A stretch of DNA of 28,541 bases from a virus: positions 1 through 28,541 of IMG/VR virus record IMGVR_UViG_3300025466_000137. One strand, 5' to 3'. The notes beneath the pieces are model-generated. The model was not told the DNA's origin. It ran no database searches and worked only from the letters and a program-made list of their open reading frames with translations. The position numbers and the translations under genes were made by a program. Positions 13,704 to 19,920 of the stretch are shown here, piece after piece (the stretch's first letter is position 1; the number at the start of each line of letters is the position of its first letter).

Positions 13704-14614
13704 TTGCGTACTAGTGATACCGTAGGTGCCGAGATGGTCACGGGGAGGGGATCCGAGGTCAACTCACTCCACCGTGCCTTGATTGCTTTGGTGTCCACCC
13801 TTTCGGAACCTTTACGAGTCTGGATGCCCCATCCTGTTACCGGAGTTCCCCCCGTAATGGCATCCTTGACGATCTCCTTGACCTTGAGTGCCTCAAAAAG
13901 GTCTTGGAGTGCTTCCAACATGATAAGTGCTATTCCTGCATTGGCAGGTGATGCAGTAATCCACTCTTTGCTTAATTCGACCGGAGTATTGTCTACCAAG
14001 GTCATTGCCAATTCTGCTGGGGCAACCTTCACCGGACAGGTCGTGCGTTTGTGGCACCACTTGCAGTATCGATTTTCCTTGGGAGGTTCTGCTTGGGCAA
14101 CGACCCGATCAATGATGCCATCAATCATTGTCTTGGTCGGTAATAGATCCCAATCGGTTTCGTAATCAATGCCTGTATCAATCCCAATAATGATTGAGGT
14201 GCAGGTTGATTCTCCCGTCATCTCCATAAGCATCAAGGCATACATGCCCATCTGCTCGTGGTACGCCGAGGGATCTGCCAATCGGCCTGATTTGTAATCA
14301 CAGAGGATCAACTCACCATCCGAGTAACCCCAGATGTCTGCCGTCCCAAAGTTGGTCTCCGACAGACCATCTTTGTAATACTGGAGTTTTCTTTCACAAC
14401 CACGGATGTCGGAAACGTAACTTTTCACCCGTGCATAGGCAGCCCGTGCCCCCTCGTCTTTACACGGAATACCTTTCTCGTGCATGACTTGGAGTTGTTG
14501 GTGCAATTCAGTTCCACGTTCTGCTGCCTCACCGACAACCGGATCGGGAGAAAACTGAATGCACAAGTTCAGCTTGGGAAAAGCCGATGGACTTAAGGTG
14601 GGATGGTGACTCAT
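13700..14614 (-). CDS. Cas4-like (DUF2800) PD-(D/E)XK exonuclease
   Basis: 304 aa. The RecB-type nuclease motifs are in order: G-T-E-L-H (Glu36, His38), G-T-A-D-I-W (Asp93), C-D-Y-K-S-G (Asp106, Lys108) and Y-H-E-Q-M-G-M-Y-A-L (Gln121). One cysteine near the N-terminus (Cys18) and three after the nuclease core (Cys184, Cys187, Cys193, as Y-C-K-W-C and T-T-C-P) match the iron-sulphur cluster of Cas4/AddB-like nucleases. This family commonly stands next to phage annealases and makes 3' overhangs for strand annealing. Here Erf is two genes upstream in the same coupled operon, giving a Red-like pair. Confidence 0.88.
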   Translation of the reverse strand: MSHHPTLSPSAFPKLNLCIQFSPDPVVGEAAERGTELHQQLQVMHEKGIPCKDEGARAAYARVKSYVSDIRGCERKLQYYKDGLSETNFGTADIWGYSDGELILCDYKSGRLADPSAYHEQMGMYALMLMEMTGESTCTSIIIGIDTGIDYETDWDLLPTKTMIDGIIDRVVAQAEPPKENRYCKWCHKRTTCPVKVAPAELAMTLVDNTPVELSKEWITASPANAGIALIMLEALQDLFEALKVKEIVKDAITGGTPVTGWGIQTRKGSERVDTKAIKARWSELTSDPLPVTISAPTVSLVRK

Positions 14615-14865
14615 AGGTCACCTCCCGTGAATAGGTTGCGTAGATAGCCAAGGAATGAAAACTTGCTCTCTACCACTTCCTGCTCTTTCAGTTTCCGTGC
14701 TTTCCTACGGAGGTAAGATGCACGGTCATTCTGTGCCTTCCGTGCCTTTTTCCGTTTCTCTGCTGCCTTGGCAAGCAAGGTCTCCCGATTGGCTAGATAA
14801 TACGCACGAGCACGTTCTCTCTGGGTCATTTTGAGATCCTGATCAAAAAGGGATGGGGTGCTCAT
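14611..14865 (-). CDS. Basic helical hypothetical protein (84 aa)
   Basis: MSTPSLFDQDLKMTQRERAR start, followed by a long Arg/Lys/Ala-rich helix (YYLANRETLLAKAAEKRKKA), likely coiled coil and nucleic-acid binding. The C-terminus (SFLGYLRNLFTGGDL) is amphipathic. It is ATGA-coupled on both sides between Erf and the exonuclease, so it probably assists recombination. No family is recognised. Confidence 0.65.
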   Translation of the reverse strand: MSTPSLFDQDLKMTQRERARAYYLANRETLLAKAAEKRKKARKAQNDRASYLRRKARKLKEQEVVESKFSFLGYLRNLFTGGDL

Positions 14866-15518
14866 GCTGCCACCTCCATGTGTGTAAAGGCATACTCCAC
14901 CACGTCCGGCCAGACCTCTGTGACCCTTTGGAGCAGGTTTACTGGTAGATCGGGAATGTATTCTGCCGTCACCTTGGCACCCTTTGCCTCAAAAAATCGG
15001 AAAATGTCCTTATCGGACACCTTGTCCCGATCCATGAGGTCACTGACCCTCTGTGCCCAATCAACCTTGGGTGCTGATGCCTTGGGATGGGTCACCTTGA
15101 CAACCTTTTGGGTATGAATAGGTGAAGGAACTGAAACGGTCATGCTGCCGTCCAAATCCTCCTCGGAAGCAATCATCAAAATACTGCTTGCCGAGTAACG
15201 TCGAGCATACGTCAATGCTCCACCGACTCCGGTCGGGGAGGAATCTTTGAGTGGTAAAAGCAAAAGGGACTCACGAGTCTCACCACTCTTGTGGAGAATT
15301 CTGGTCAAAACTCCTGCTTTTCCATCCTCAAAGACAGGTTCCTGTGATAGGCACAGACCGTGTTTCGCTAGTACAGGACGTGCTGCATCAAGCACAACAT
15401 CAAGAGTGGCAAACCTGCTCTTGAAGTGAGGGTTGGTTGCGTTTTTCTGGACGTTGGAGAGTTCTCCAAGTGCAGCAACCATAGCTGCATTTAGTGTGTT
15501 GGTGGTGGTGTTGCTCAT
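14862..15518 (-). CDS. Erf-family ssDNA annealing protein
   Basis: 218 aa. The ERF signature is complete: N-P-H-F-K-S-R-F-A-T-L-D at 29-40, the H-G-L-C-L-S-Q-E segment near 53-60, I-L-H-K-S-G-E around 74-80, then T-G-V-G-G-A-L-T-Y-A-R-R-Y-S-A near 96-110, and A-S-E-E-D-L-D-G at 117-124. Erf proteins form rings that anneal complementary ssDNA, and can circularise phage genomes after infection. The C-terminal ~75 residues are a separate tail (residues ~145-218), perhaps for partner contacts. The start follows an AATAAAGATATAA leader 20 nt after a 27-codon gene. Confidence 0.92.
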   Translation of the reverse strand: MSNTTTNTLNAAMVAALGELSNVQKNATNPHFKSRFATLDVVLDAARPVLAKHGLCLSQEPVFEDGKAGVLTRILHKSGETRESLLLLPLKDSSPTGVGGALTYARRYSASSILMIASEEDLDGSMTVSVPSPIHTQKVVKVTHPKASAPKVDWAQRVSDLMDRDKVSDKDIFRFFEAKGAKVTAEYIPDLPVNLLQRVTEVWPDVVEYAFTHMEVAA

Positions 15519-15538
15519 TTATATCTTTATTAGGAAGT

Positions 15539-15622
15539 TTATTGGATGTCTTTGGAGATCCTTCCCATGAGGAAAGATACGAGGATTAGTACTGCAACGA
15601 GCACTGCTTGGTATGTGTTCAT
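15539..15622 (-). CDS. 27-aa membrane micropeptide heading recombination operon
   Basis: The frame reads MNTYQAVLVAVLILVSFLMG then RISKDIQ and stop. It is a single hydrophobic helix with a charged C-terminus. Support for translation is indirect: an A/C-rich leader (ACACAACCAAAACTAC) like those of other genes here, a motif copy 35 nt upstream, and first position in an operon, 20 nt before Erf. It could be a small membrane protein or a leader peptide. Confidence 0.45.
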   Translation of the reverse strand: MNTYQAVLVAVLILVSFLMGRISKDIQ

Positions 15623-15657
15623 GTAGTTTTGGTTGTGTTGGGTTTCTGCCCCTTGGA

Positions 15658-15669
15658 TCTATACACCTT
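15658..15669 (-). promoter_or_regulatory. Dispersed motif copy AAGGTGTATAGA
   Basis: Minus-oriented copy in the 129-nt gap between excisionase and the 27-codon gene, 35 nt before its ATG. The gap holds no other feature I can support and must contain the recombination-operon promoter. Confidence 0.55.
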
Positions 15670-15751
15670 GGGACAAAATGAGGTTCCGACTGGAAAGAGT
15701 TTGAGTAAGAAGGGTGCCCACAAAATGTTGGGACGATCTCCGAGATATAAA

Positions 15752-15949
15752 TTACGCATTGCCTTCAACGAGTTGATCCAAATCGGAAACCTTAATGAGA
15801 CGGCATGCACCCACCGTGTAACTCTTGAGGGATCCCGACTTGACGAGTTGGTAAATCATTTCACGTGTGACCGAGATGCGTTGTGCAGCCTCCAGTGGTC
15901 GGAGGTACTTGGGTTCTGTATAGACACCCTTGGGCAAAGTTTTTGACAT
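15752..15949 (-). CDS. xis: Excisionase-type helix-turn-helix protein
   Basis: 65 aa from the ATG at 15949. The region KYLRPLEAAQRISVTREMIYQLVKSG is split by the usual pattern of the 'excisionase family' MerR-like winged HTH: L-R-P-L-E-A-A-x-x-I-x-V-T-R-x-x-I-Y-x-L-V-x-x-G, then L-K-S-Y-T-V-G-x-x-R-L-I-K-V-S-D-L-D. Such proteins bend attachment-site DNA and steer integrase to excision. ATG 15949 follows an A/C-rich leader; an ATG at 16015 would add a low-complexity Asn/Thr stretch and overlap the upstream gene. Codons 7-12 (KGVYTE) are encoded by a motif copy. Confidence 0.8.
   Translation of the reverse strand: MSKTLPKGVYTEPKYLRPLEAAQRISVTREMIYQLVKSGSLKSYTVGACRLIKVSDLDQLVEGNA
15916..15931 (-). 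promoter_or_regulatory. Dispersed motif copy AAGGGTGTCTATACAG
   Basis: Copy in codons ~7-12 of the excisionase gene. A regulator bound here would block transcription right after the start, as in the portal-gene copy. Confidence 0.45.
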
Positions 15950-15971
15950 GGTAGTTTTTGTAGATTGATTG

Positions 15972-16148
15972 TTATTCACGGGGTTTGTATTTGTGTGGGT
16001 AGCGTTTGATTTCATCAAGGATAGGACGTTTCAAATAATCGGATACGGACATTCCAATCCGAGATGCAAGCATGACCAGAATTGTATCCTCTTCCTCCGT
16101 GACCCAGAATGTACGGAGCTTTTTTCCTTTCTGACGTTGATTAGCCAT
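15972..16148 (-). CDS. Small ribbon-helix-helix-like protein (58 aa)
   Basis: MANQRQKGKKLRTFWVTEEE start. L-R-T-F-W-V-T could be the DNA-reading strand, and E-E-D-T-I-L-V-M-L-A-S-R-I-G followed by S-V-S-D-Y-L-K-R-P-I-L the two helices, like the RHH domains of mobilisation and Arc-type proteins. Its place between integrase and excisionase suggests a regulator or recombination cofactor. A motif copy lies 18 nt before its ATG, so it may be regulated by the phage-wide system or, conversely, be part of it. It is separated by 72 nt from the preceding 53-aa gene. Confidence 0.6.
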   Translation of the reverse strand: MANQRQKGKKLRTFWVTEEEDTILVMLASRIGMSVSDYLKRPILDEIKRYPHKYKPRE

Positions 16149-16166
16149 ATGGAGACACTGCCATAT

Positions 16167-16179
16167 CCTATAGACACCT
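16167..16179 (-). promoter_or_regulatory. Dispersed motif copy AGGTGTCTATAGG
   Basis: Minus-oriented copy 18 nt before the RHH-like gene ATG (16148). Confidence 0.5.
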
Positions 16180-16220
16180 GTCCACAACAATTTACACCTA
16201 TTCGCATTGTTCAGAGAAAA

Positions 16221-16382
16221 TTAGAGGCAACTGGTGGAAGAATGCTCGGTTAATGCTTCTTCAGCTAGATCCACAATCGAAAGGATCGTATCACCATCAA
16301 TGTCAGGGTCTTCCTGACCTAGTTGCACAAGTGCATGTAATTGTTCTTTTGTGAAACTGATCGTGTATTGGGGATGTGACAT
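16221..16382 (-). CDS. Acidic hypothetical protein (53 aa)
   Basis: MSHPQYTISFTKEQLHALVQ start, then D-P-D-I-D-G-D-T-I-L-S-I-V-D-L-A-E-E-A. It is a short, acidic, mostly helical protein with no recognised family. It follows the integrase by about 70 nt with a plus-oriented motif copy between. A GTG start at 16403 would add seven residues. Confidence 0.5.
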   Translation of the reverse strand: MSHPQYTISFTKEQLHALVQLGQEDPDIDGDTILSIVDLAEEALTEHSSTSCL

Positions 16383-16411
16383 GACCAACACACATATATT
16401 CACAACTATTG

Positions 16412-16424
16412 GGGTGTCTATATA
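16412..16424 (+). promoter_or_regulatory. Dispersed motif copy GGGTGTCTATATA
   Basis: Plus-oriented copy in the gap between the integrase stop and the 53-aa gene, 29 nt before its ATG, inside an AT-rich stretch. Confidence 0.5.
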
Positions 16425-16451
16425 AAAAACACTTAAAAAAATTTTAATTGA

Positions 16452-17477
16452 CTACAATTCCCACCAGATTGCTGCATCTCTACGTGAGACACTATTGGCA
16501 TAGGTCTCATAGATCAATTTTGCAGAGGCATGACCCATCTCGTATGCAGTCTTGCTCGGATCACGGAAATGAGAGAGGTGGTAAGACGCAAACGAATGCC
16601 TAAGAGCATTCTGAGGAAATCTGTCAAGTCCAAACTTTGCTTCACTAGGCATGCCCCTGTGGCACCTCCATTCTTTACTTTCACCTACCAAACTTCCTTT
16701 TCCTTTTGGTAAATGTCGAAGCACTGCCGGTTGCAACGTGATGCTTCTGGGACGCATTGCTTTGCCTTGTTTAGAATGGTTCTTATTGACGTTGATTTCC
16801 TCAAACTCTGGGTCAACGCAATCATAGGACATTCGTGCTAGTTCACACGTCCGTAGACCTGCAAATCCTCCCAAGACAATCTTGCATTTGATCCAAGGCT
16901 CAACTTCTAGCTTTAACAAATCCCTCATCTGGGAAGGGGTCAAAATCATCTTACGAGCATCTGCATCGTTCTTGGCAGGTGCCTTGATCAAATCAAAAGG
17001 AGAGGTCGGCATGATCCTCCGTACCAAGGTTGAGGAAAAGAATGTCCGTAAGCAGGAAAAATGGTTCCAGATCGTCCTCTGGGCATAATTAAGGGAATCC
17101 ATCCAAGCATCAATGTCGTCAGGGGTGACATCTTTGATCCCCATGTCCCTAAAATGATCGGTAAATCGTCGTAGACAGACCTTTGCCTGTGCCACCCCGT
17201 TCTTTTCCAATCCCTCGGCCTCAAGGGATGCCAAATAAACGGCAACCAGACCACCAACCTTTTCAGACGAGGATGCCTTCTTAATACGACTCTTGATCGT
17301 TTTAAGGGTCAGAGCACTTGTAAAAGATCCGATCCACCGGAAGGCTTCTGGTTGCGTTTTGAAGAACTTTTGAGACCTGCTGCCCCCATTCATGTCGGGG
17401 GGTATGTCAACGACCCATGATTTTCGAGATGGGTAGAACCGTGGAGTGAGGCGTTTGGATCTTTGAATATCAGTCAC
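16452..17477 (-). CDS. int: Tyrosine integrase
   Basis: 341 aa site-specific recombinase. An N-terminal arm-binding or core-binding region (residues ~1-165, including QAKVCLRRFTDHFRDMGI) precedes the catalytic domain. Catalytic residues visible are Arg209 in A-G-L-R-T-C-E-L-A, a Lys in H-S-K-Q-G-K (236 or 239), Arg293 in A-L-R-H-S-F, His316 in M-G-H-A-S, and the nucleophile Tyr326 in Y-E-T-Y-A-N-S. The first His of the H-x-x-R box is Asn290, a substitution I recall in other integrases. The start is a GTG at 17477; no ATG is nearby. The tRNA-derived attachment site lies about 100 bp upstream, the usual int-attP arrangement. Confidence 0.93.
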   Translation of the reverse strand: MTDIQRSKRLTPRFYPSRKSWVVDIPPDMNGGSRSQKFFKTQPEAFRWIGSFTSALTLKTIKSRIKKASSSEKVGGLVAVYLASLEAEGLEKNGVAQAKVCLRRFTDHFRDMGIKDVTPDDIDAWMDSLNYAQRTIWNHFSCLRTFFSSTLVRRIMPTSPFDLIKAPAKNDADARKMILTPSQMRDLLKLEVEPWIKCKIVLGGFAGLRTCELARMSYDCVDPEFEEINVNKNHSKQGKAMRPRSITLQPAVLRHLPKGKGSLVGESKEWRCHRGMPSEAKFGLDRFPQNALRHSFASYHLSHFRDPSKTAYEMGHASAKLIYETYANSVSRRDAAIWWEL

Positions 17478-17574
17478 GACCAGTCACAGATCACATAGTT
17501 GTGAATTGGTGTCAAGTAGTCTGTTTACACTGATAAACAGGGATTGTAGGGGTTTTTTGCTCTACAGAGAAAAA

Positions 17575-17600
17575 TGGCGGTGAGGCAGGGATTCGAACCT
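17575..17600 (-). other. attP: attP core: tRNA-Ser 3'-end copy
   Basis: The minus strand reads AGGTTCGAATCCC, then TGCCTCACCGCCA. That is the T-loop, the 3' half of the T-stem, the acceptor strand CCTCACC, discriminator G and CCA. The acceptor would pair with GGTGAGG, the 5' end typical of tRNA-Ser. Upstream bases do not complete the T-stem, so it is not a tRNA gene. Phage genes on both sides identify it as attP rather than attL or attR. Confidence 0.82.
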
Positions 17601-17617
17601 AATTGTTGGACAGAGAG

Positions 17618-17650
17618 AAAGTGTGACCAAAAACTATACAGTCACACTTT
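17618..17650. terminator. 10-bp perfect hairpin near attP
   Basis: AAAGTGTGAC (17618-17627) and GTCACACTTT (17641-17650) with a 13-nt loop. It lies 43 nt after the metallopeptidase stop and could end lysis-operon transcription before attP, but no T-run follows on the minus strand. It may instead be an integrase-associated dyad, since its arm contains the CAGTCAC repeat. Confidence 0.4.
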
Positions 17651-17661
17651 GGGTGTATATG
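17651..17661 (+). promoter_or_regulatory. Dispersed motif copy GGGTGTATATG
   Basis: Plus-oriented copy directly abutting the 10-bp hairpin in the attP region. Confidence 0.45.
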
Positions 17662-17692
17662 TCTCTGTAGGATTTTGCCCCAACCCTCGGTG

Positions 17693-17953
17693 TCAAGAAT
17701 ATATTCTTCTCCATCCATCAGACCATAACACCGATGCCATTCGTTGGGCAATTTTGATTACAGTTTCCTCGTCGGCATCCGGTAAAATAACATGCGTCAA
17801 TTCGTGCAAAACGGTGTCCAATCGTTGTTGGGAGGTTTGGTTTGGATCAATCTCAATATGAGGAATTTTCCCCTGCCAACATAACCCCATTGCCCGTTCC
17901 TTTCCCAATTTCCGTTCAGTGATCCGAATCTTCCGAGGAAGTGCTACTTTCAT
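17693..17953 (-). CDS. Mini HExxH metallopeptidase (86 aa)
   Basis: Begins MKVALPRKIRITERKLGKER. The centre is R-L-D-T-V-L-H-E-L-T-H-V-I-L-P-D-A with the zinc motif HELTH at residues 50-54, and acidic residues at 61-63 (D-E-E) as possible third ligands. It is a minimal gluzincin-like fold with a strand-helix core and little else. Similar very short HExxH proteins (L-x-H-E-L-x-H-x-x-x-P-x-x-x-E-x-x-V) occur in phages and are often grouped with SprT or ImmA/IrrE-like peptidases; their substrates are unknown. The ATG is coupled to the endolysin stop (ATGA), so it is expressed with lysis genes. Confidence 0.75.
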   Translation of the reverse strand: MKVALPRKIRITERKLGKERAMGLCWQGKIPHIEIDPNQTSQQRLDTVLHELTHVILPDADEETVIKIAQRMASVLWSDGWRRIYS

Positions 17954-18486
17954 GCAAATGCCTTGATTGCCTCGTTCCTGTTGAGCCAACCCGTAAGAAA
18001 CCTAGCACGTGATCCGTGTCCGATCTCCTCGTAGTGTGCTCGTCCAAGGTCAATTAGACGCAATGAGAGGTCGTGCTGGTCAGTTTGCCATGCTGCCCTC
18101 ATCGTGTTGTCTCCTAAAATGCCATCCGCAATTATAGGGGATCCTAGTGCCGTCTGGAGTAATTTTATGGCAGTCTCTTTACCCATGTTTAAGCCATAGT
18201 TTGCCGTAATTTCGGCAACGGATAAGGGCAGACCAGCGAAAGGTAACCAATACTTCCGATAGTAAATCTCTACAATAAAGTTGGGACTTGGTGTTCCCGT
18301 TAGTGGCAATCCGTCCGATTGAGAAGTTAAACCTGCAAATGTTCTACCTTGTCCGTCCGATAGGTATTCATCTTTGATATTCCCGTGGGGATCGGTTTCA
18401 ACCTCCCATTTCAACATAAGAGACAACCAATTATTAAAGACAGCAGACTTGTCTTGGGCTGCATCCAAAATATCTTTGATCTTCAT
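17950..18486 (-). CDS. Endolysin, GH108-like N-acetylmuramidase
   Basis: 178 aa. The N-terminal domain has L-S-L-M-L-K-W-E-V-E-T-D-P-H-G (catalytic Glu28 expected), then G-R-T-F-A-G-L-T-S near 47-55, and I-V-E-I-Y-Y-R-K-Y-W around 71-80, matching the order of motifs in GH108 muramidases (E-G-x-x-x-D, FGI, IYxxxYW). The second part (N-Y-G-L-N-M-G-K-E-T-A-I-K-L-L-Q-T-A-L, then A-D-G-I-L-G-D-N-T) is the associated peptidoglycan-binding domain. There is no signal peptide, so it depends on a holin for export. It is ATGA-coupled to small membrane genes on one side and the metallopeptidase on the other. Confidence 0.88.
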   Translation of the reverse strand: MKIKDILDAAQDKSAVFNNWLSLMLKWEVETDPHGNIKDEYLSDGQGRTFAGLTSQSDGLPLTGTPSPNFIVEIYYRKYWLPFAGLPLSVAEITANYGLNMGKETAIKLLQTALGSPIIADGILGDNTMRAAWQTDQHDLSLRLIDLGRAHYEEIGHGSRARFLTGWLNRNEAIKAFA

Positions 18487-18743
18487 GGGGGAGGTAGGTT
18501 TCCTTCACTGCTTTTCTGCCATGCTTTGGCTCCTGCTAGGGATCCGGTGACCACTGACAACAAATTGGCAAGGTTGGGTGGGCAATCAAATGCTTCATGG
18601 TGAAGGGCATGTCTTACCAAGGTATAGACAACCAAGGCAACCACGGCACCGACCACGGCACCCAATCCCAACCGGATAAACGAAGGTGAACCTCCCGTCT
18701 CAGAAAATGTTTTTTTGAGCCAAGTGAGGATGGACTCAATCAT
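18483..18743 (-). CDS. Putative holin or small membrane protein (86 aa)
   Basis: From the coupled ATG at 18743: MIESILTWLKKTFSETGGSP. One clear transmembrane helix (LGLGAVVGAVVALVVYTLV, residues ~27-46) and a weaker hydrophobic segment (LANLLSVVTGSLAGAKAW, ~59-76) followed by a Lys/Ser/Pro tail. A class II-like holin with one or two helices directly upstream of the endolysin fits. Identification as holin rests on topology and position only. Confidence 0.62.
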   Translation of the reverse strand: MIESILTWLKKTFSETGGSPSFIRLGLGAVVGAVVALVVYTLVRHALHHEAFDCPPNLANLLSVVTGSLAGAKAWQKSSEGNLPPP

Positions 18744-19165
18744 GGAATAAAATGGGCACACCACGTCAATAAGTAGCGACCTGCTGCATAGGCTGCACCG
18801 AAACCTGCTGCAAAAAAAGCCCATTCAATAACCCATTTCCACGGGGGGTTGATCGGGATCTGAAAATCTTGGTATCTGGACAATAACCACCAACCGGAAA
18901 TAAAACTAAATAAGTAGACAAGCACGTCACGTTCCTTGGCATTCTGATGGGCTGCTACATGCCACTGTGCTGCTTCAATGGTCTTAGACTGAAGTGCCGC
19001 ACCCTGCATTTGAAAGTCTGCTTGAGCATGAACTAAAGCATCTTTGTTTTCCTGTTGCAGTTGCCTCATATGATCCAAGGTTTTAAGTATATCCCCCTTG
19101 CTGATTTCGGCATGACATGTCCATGCCGTGAACATGAACAACAGGACGTGTATAAGTTTTCTCAT
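18740..19165 (-). CDS. Membrane protein with signal peptide and coiled coil (141 aa)
   Basis: N-terminus MRKLIHVLLFMFTAWTCHAE is a signal peptide with probable cleavage after C-H-A. Residues ~22-75 are helical and Gln/Ala/Glu-rich (LDHMRQLQQENKDALVHAQA), a likely periplasmic coiled coil. Two membrane segments follow (VLVYLFSFISGWWLLS, and WAFFAAGFGAAYAAGRYLL). No family is recognised. Coiled coil plus membrane anchors in a lysis cassette suggest a spanin-like or pinholin-associated role, but this is inference. Coupled by ATGA to the next gene; 12 nt after the lipoprotein gene. Confidence 0.62.
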   Translation of the reverse strand: MRKLIHVLLFMFTAWTCHAEISKGDILKTLDHMRQLQQENKDALVHAQADFQMQGAALQSKTIEAAQWHVAAHQNAKERDVLVYLFSFISGWWLLSRYQDFQIPINPPWKWVIEWAFFAAGFGAAYAAGRYLLTWCAHFIP

Positions 19166-19177
19166 TTTGTAGATATA

Positions 19178-19339
19178 TCAATGGGATTTTAACCACTCGG
19201 TGACCACGACTGCTTTGGCATCAAGACGATCTGAAATCACTGATGCTTTGGCTAGGTACTGATCGGAGGTAGTAGCCACGGAAGAAGTTGTGTGTATACA
19301 CCCTGAGAGTAAAAAAAAGAGTGGGATCAAGTATTTCAT
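19178..19339 (-). CDS. Small lipoprotein (53 aa), outer spanin candidate
   Basis: The frame reads MKYLIPLFFLLSGCIHTTSS, a textbook lipoprotein signal with lipobox L-S-G-C (Cys14), then a 39-residue mature part ending VVVTEWLKSH. The ATG overlaps the previous stop as ATGA, and its size and place in the lysis cassette resemble Rz1-type outer spanins, though it lacks their proline richness. If correct, the host is Gram-negative. Codons 13-16 are encoded by a motif copy. Confidence 0.7.
   Translation of the reverse strand: MKYLIPLFFLLSGCIHTTSSVATTSDQYLAKASVISDRLDAKAVVVTEWLKSH
19291..19303 (-). promoter_or_regulatory. Dispersed motif copy GGGTGTATACACA
   Basis: Copy inside the lipoprotein gene, with GTGTATACAC as a perfect 10-bp palindrome. 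Unlike the other in-gene copies it is read in a different codon frame. Confidence 0.4.
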
Positions 19340-19569
19340 TTTGACTGTTCCAAGTGGGATTGAATGGCAATCACGTCTGATTGCAACCTGTCCAACATCT
19401 GAGTTTTCACCCCTGCCACGTAAACGGTAATAAAGATTTGAATAATGACTGCTGCACCAATCGTTTTGAGCATTGAACTATTTCCTTGGGCTGCTCGACC
19501 TCGTTCTTCAACAATGGCACGAAGGGTAGCAATATCTTCCCTCAATGAGGCAACTTCATCTGCACTCAT
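19336..19569 (-). CDS. Small bitopic membrane protein (77 aa)
   Basis: From the coupled ATG at 19569: MSADEVASLREDIATLRAIV, an N-terminal coiled coil, then one transmembrane helix (IGAAVIIQIFITVYVAG, about residues 37-53), and a second helical part (QMLDRLQSDVIAIQSHLEQ). With the lipoprotein encoded in the next overlapping gene, this could be the inner-membrane spanin; XhlA-like holin accessory is an alternative. No family call is secure. Confidence 0.62.
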   Translation of the reverse strand: MSADEVASLREDIATLRAIVEERGRAAQGNSSMLKTIGAAVIIQIFITVYVAGVKTQMLDRLQSDVIAIQSHLEQSK

Positions 19570-19919
19570 GATGAAGCGTTCCAATTAAGAATATCTTCAT
19601 TCCAATCATACATTTTACCATCAGATGGGTAGGCAACCGGAGGATTCCAAAGATAGGTAGATTCATCTAAAATCCAACTTGGGAAAGGTTTAGGTGCATA
19701 AAAGCCAACTCCATCCCAAGAATAACCAATCCCAGCATAATTCTTGTTAAGAGCAGTTCCTCCATCAGGATTGCCATCTTGTCCATAGTGAATTCCACCT
19801 CTAGTATTAAAAGAGGTTTGAATCCATTCAGATGCGTTCGGAAGAGATTGAATATAATCTGATTCAGCAACAATTACTTGATCTACTAATCCTTTAATAA
19901 TGTGAGCAAAATGTGCCAT
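19566..19919 (-). CDS. Conserved structural-type phage protein (117 aa)
   Basis: MAHFAHIIKGLVDQVIVAES start and a dense set of motifs: W-I-Q-T-S-F-N-T-R-G-G-I-H-Y, then D-G-N-P-D-G-G-T-A-L, then K-N-Y-A-G-I-G-Y-S-W-D, then F-P-S-W-I-L-D-E-S-T-Y-L-W-N-P-P and P-S-D-G-K-M-Y-D-W-N-E. I recall near-identical domain patterns from marine and cyanobacterial phages, where the gene lies near tail genes and is thought to be a fibre-associated or capsid-decorating protein. It directly follows the adhesin gene (1 nt gap). A/T-rich codon choice matches the adhesin and differs from genes further left and right. Confidence 0.75.
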   Translation of the reverse strand: MAHFAHIIKGLVDQVIVAESDYIQSLPNASEWIQTSFNTRGGIHYGQDGNPDGGTALNKNYAGIGYSWDGVGFYAPKPFPSWILDESTYLWNPPVAYPSDGKMYDWNEDILNWNASS

Positions 19920-19920
19920 A

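Larger units (their letters stand above)
17471..17670. other. attP arm region
   Basis: Around the core are CAGTCAC direct repeats at 17471, 17481 and 17639, a 9-bp inverted pair CTACAGAGA (17562-17570) and TCTCTGTAG (17662-17670) flanking the core, and a 7-bp dyad CTGTTTA/TAAACAG (17521-17540). These are plausible integrase and excisionase arm sites. The 17478-17692 gap contains no gene I can support. Confidence 0.5.

Noticed and set aside
15619-15810. 63-aa minus-strand frame overlapping excisionase
   Set aside because: It starts inside the excisionase gene without a leader, while the 27-codon frame in the same gap has one.
17521-17540. CTGTTTA/TAAACAG dyad as a terminator
   Set aside because: It is upstream of the integrase, weak in GC, and has no T-run; more likely an attP arm element.
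17575-17600. Possible tRNA gene on the minus strand
   Set aside because: Only the T-loop, half T-stem, acceptor strand and CCA are present; bases upstream do not pair and there is no anticodon arm. It is an attachment-site copy.
18743-18824. Longer start of the holin candidate at 18824
   Set aside because: Would place 27 Cys/Arg-rich residues inside the upstream gene; the ATGA overlap at 18743 is the better start.
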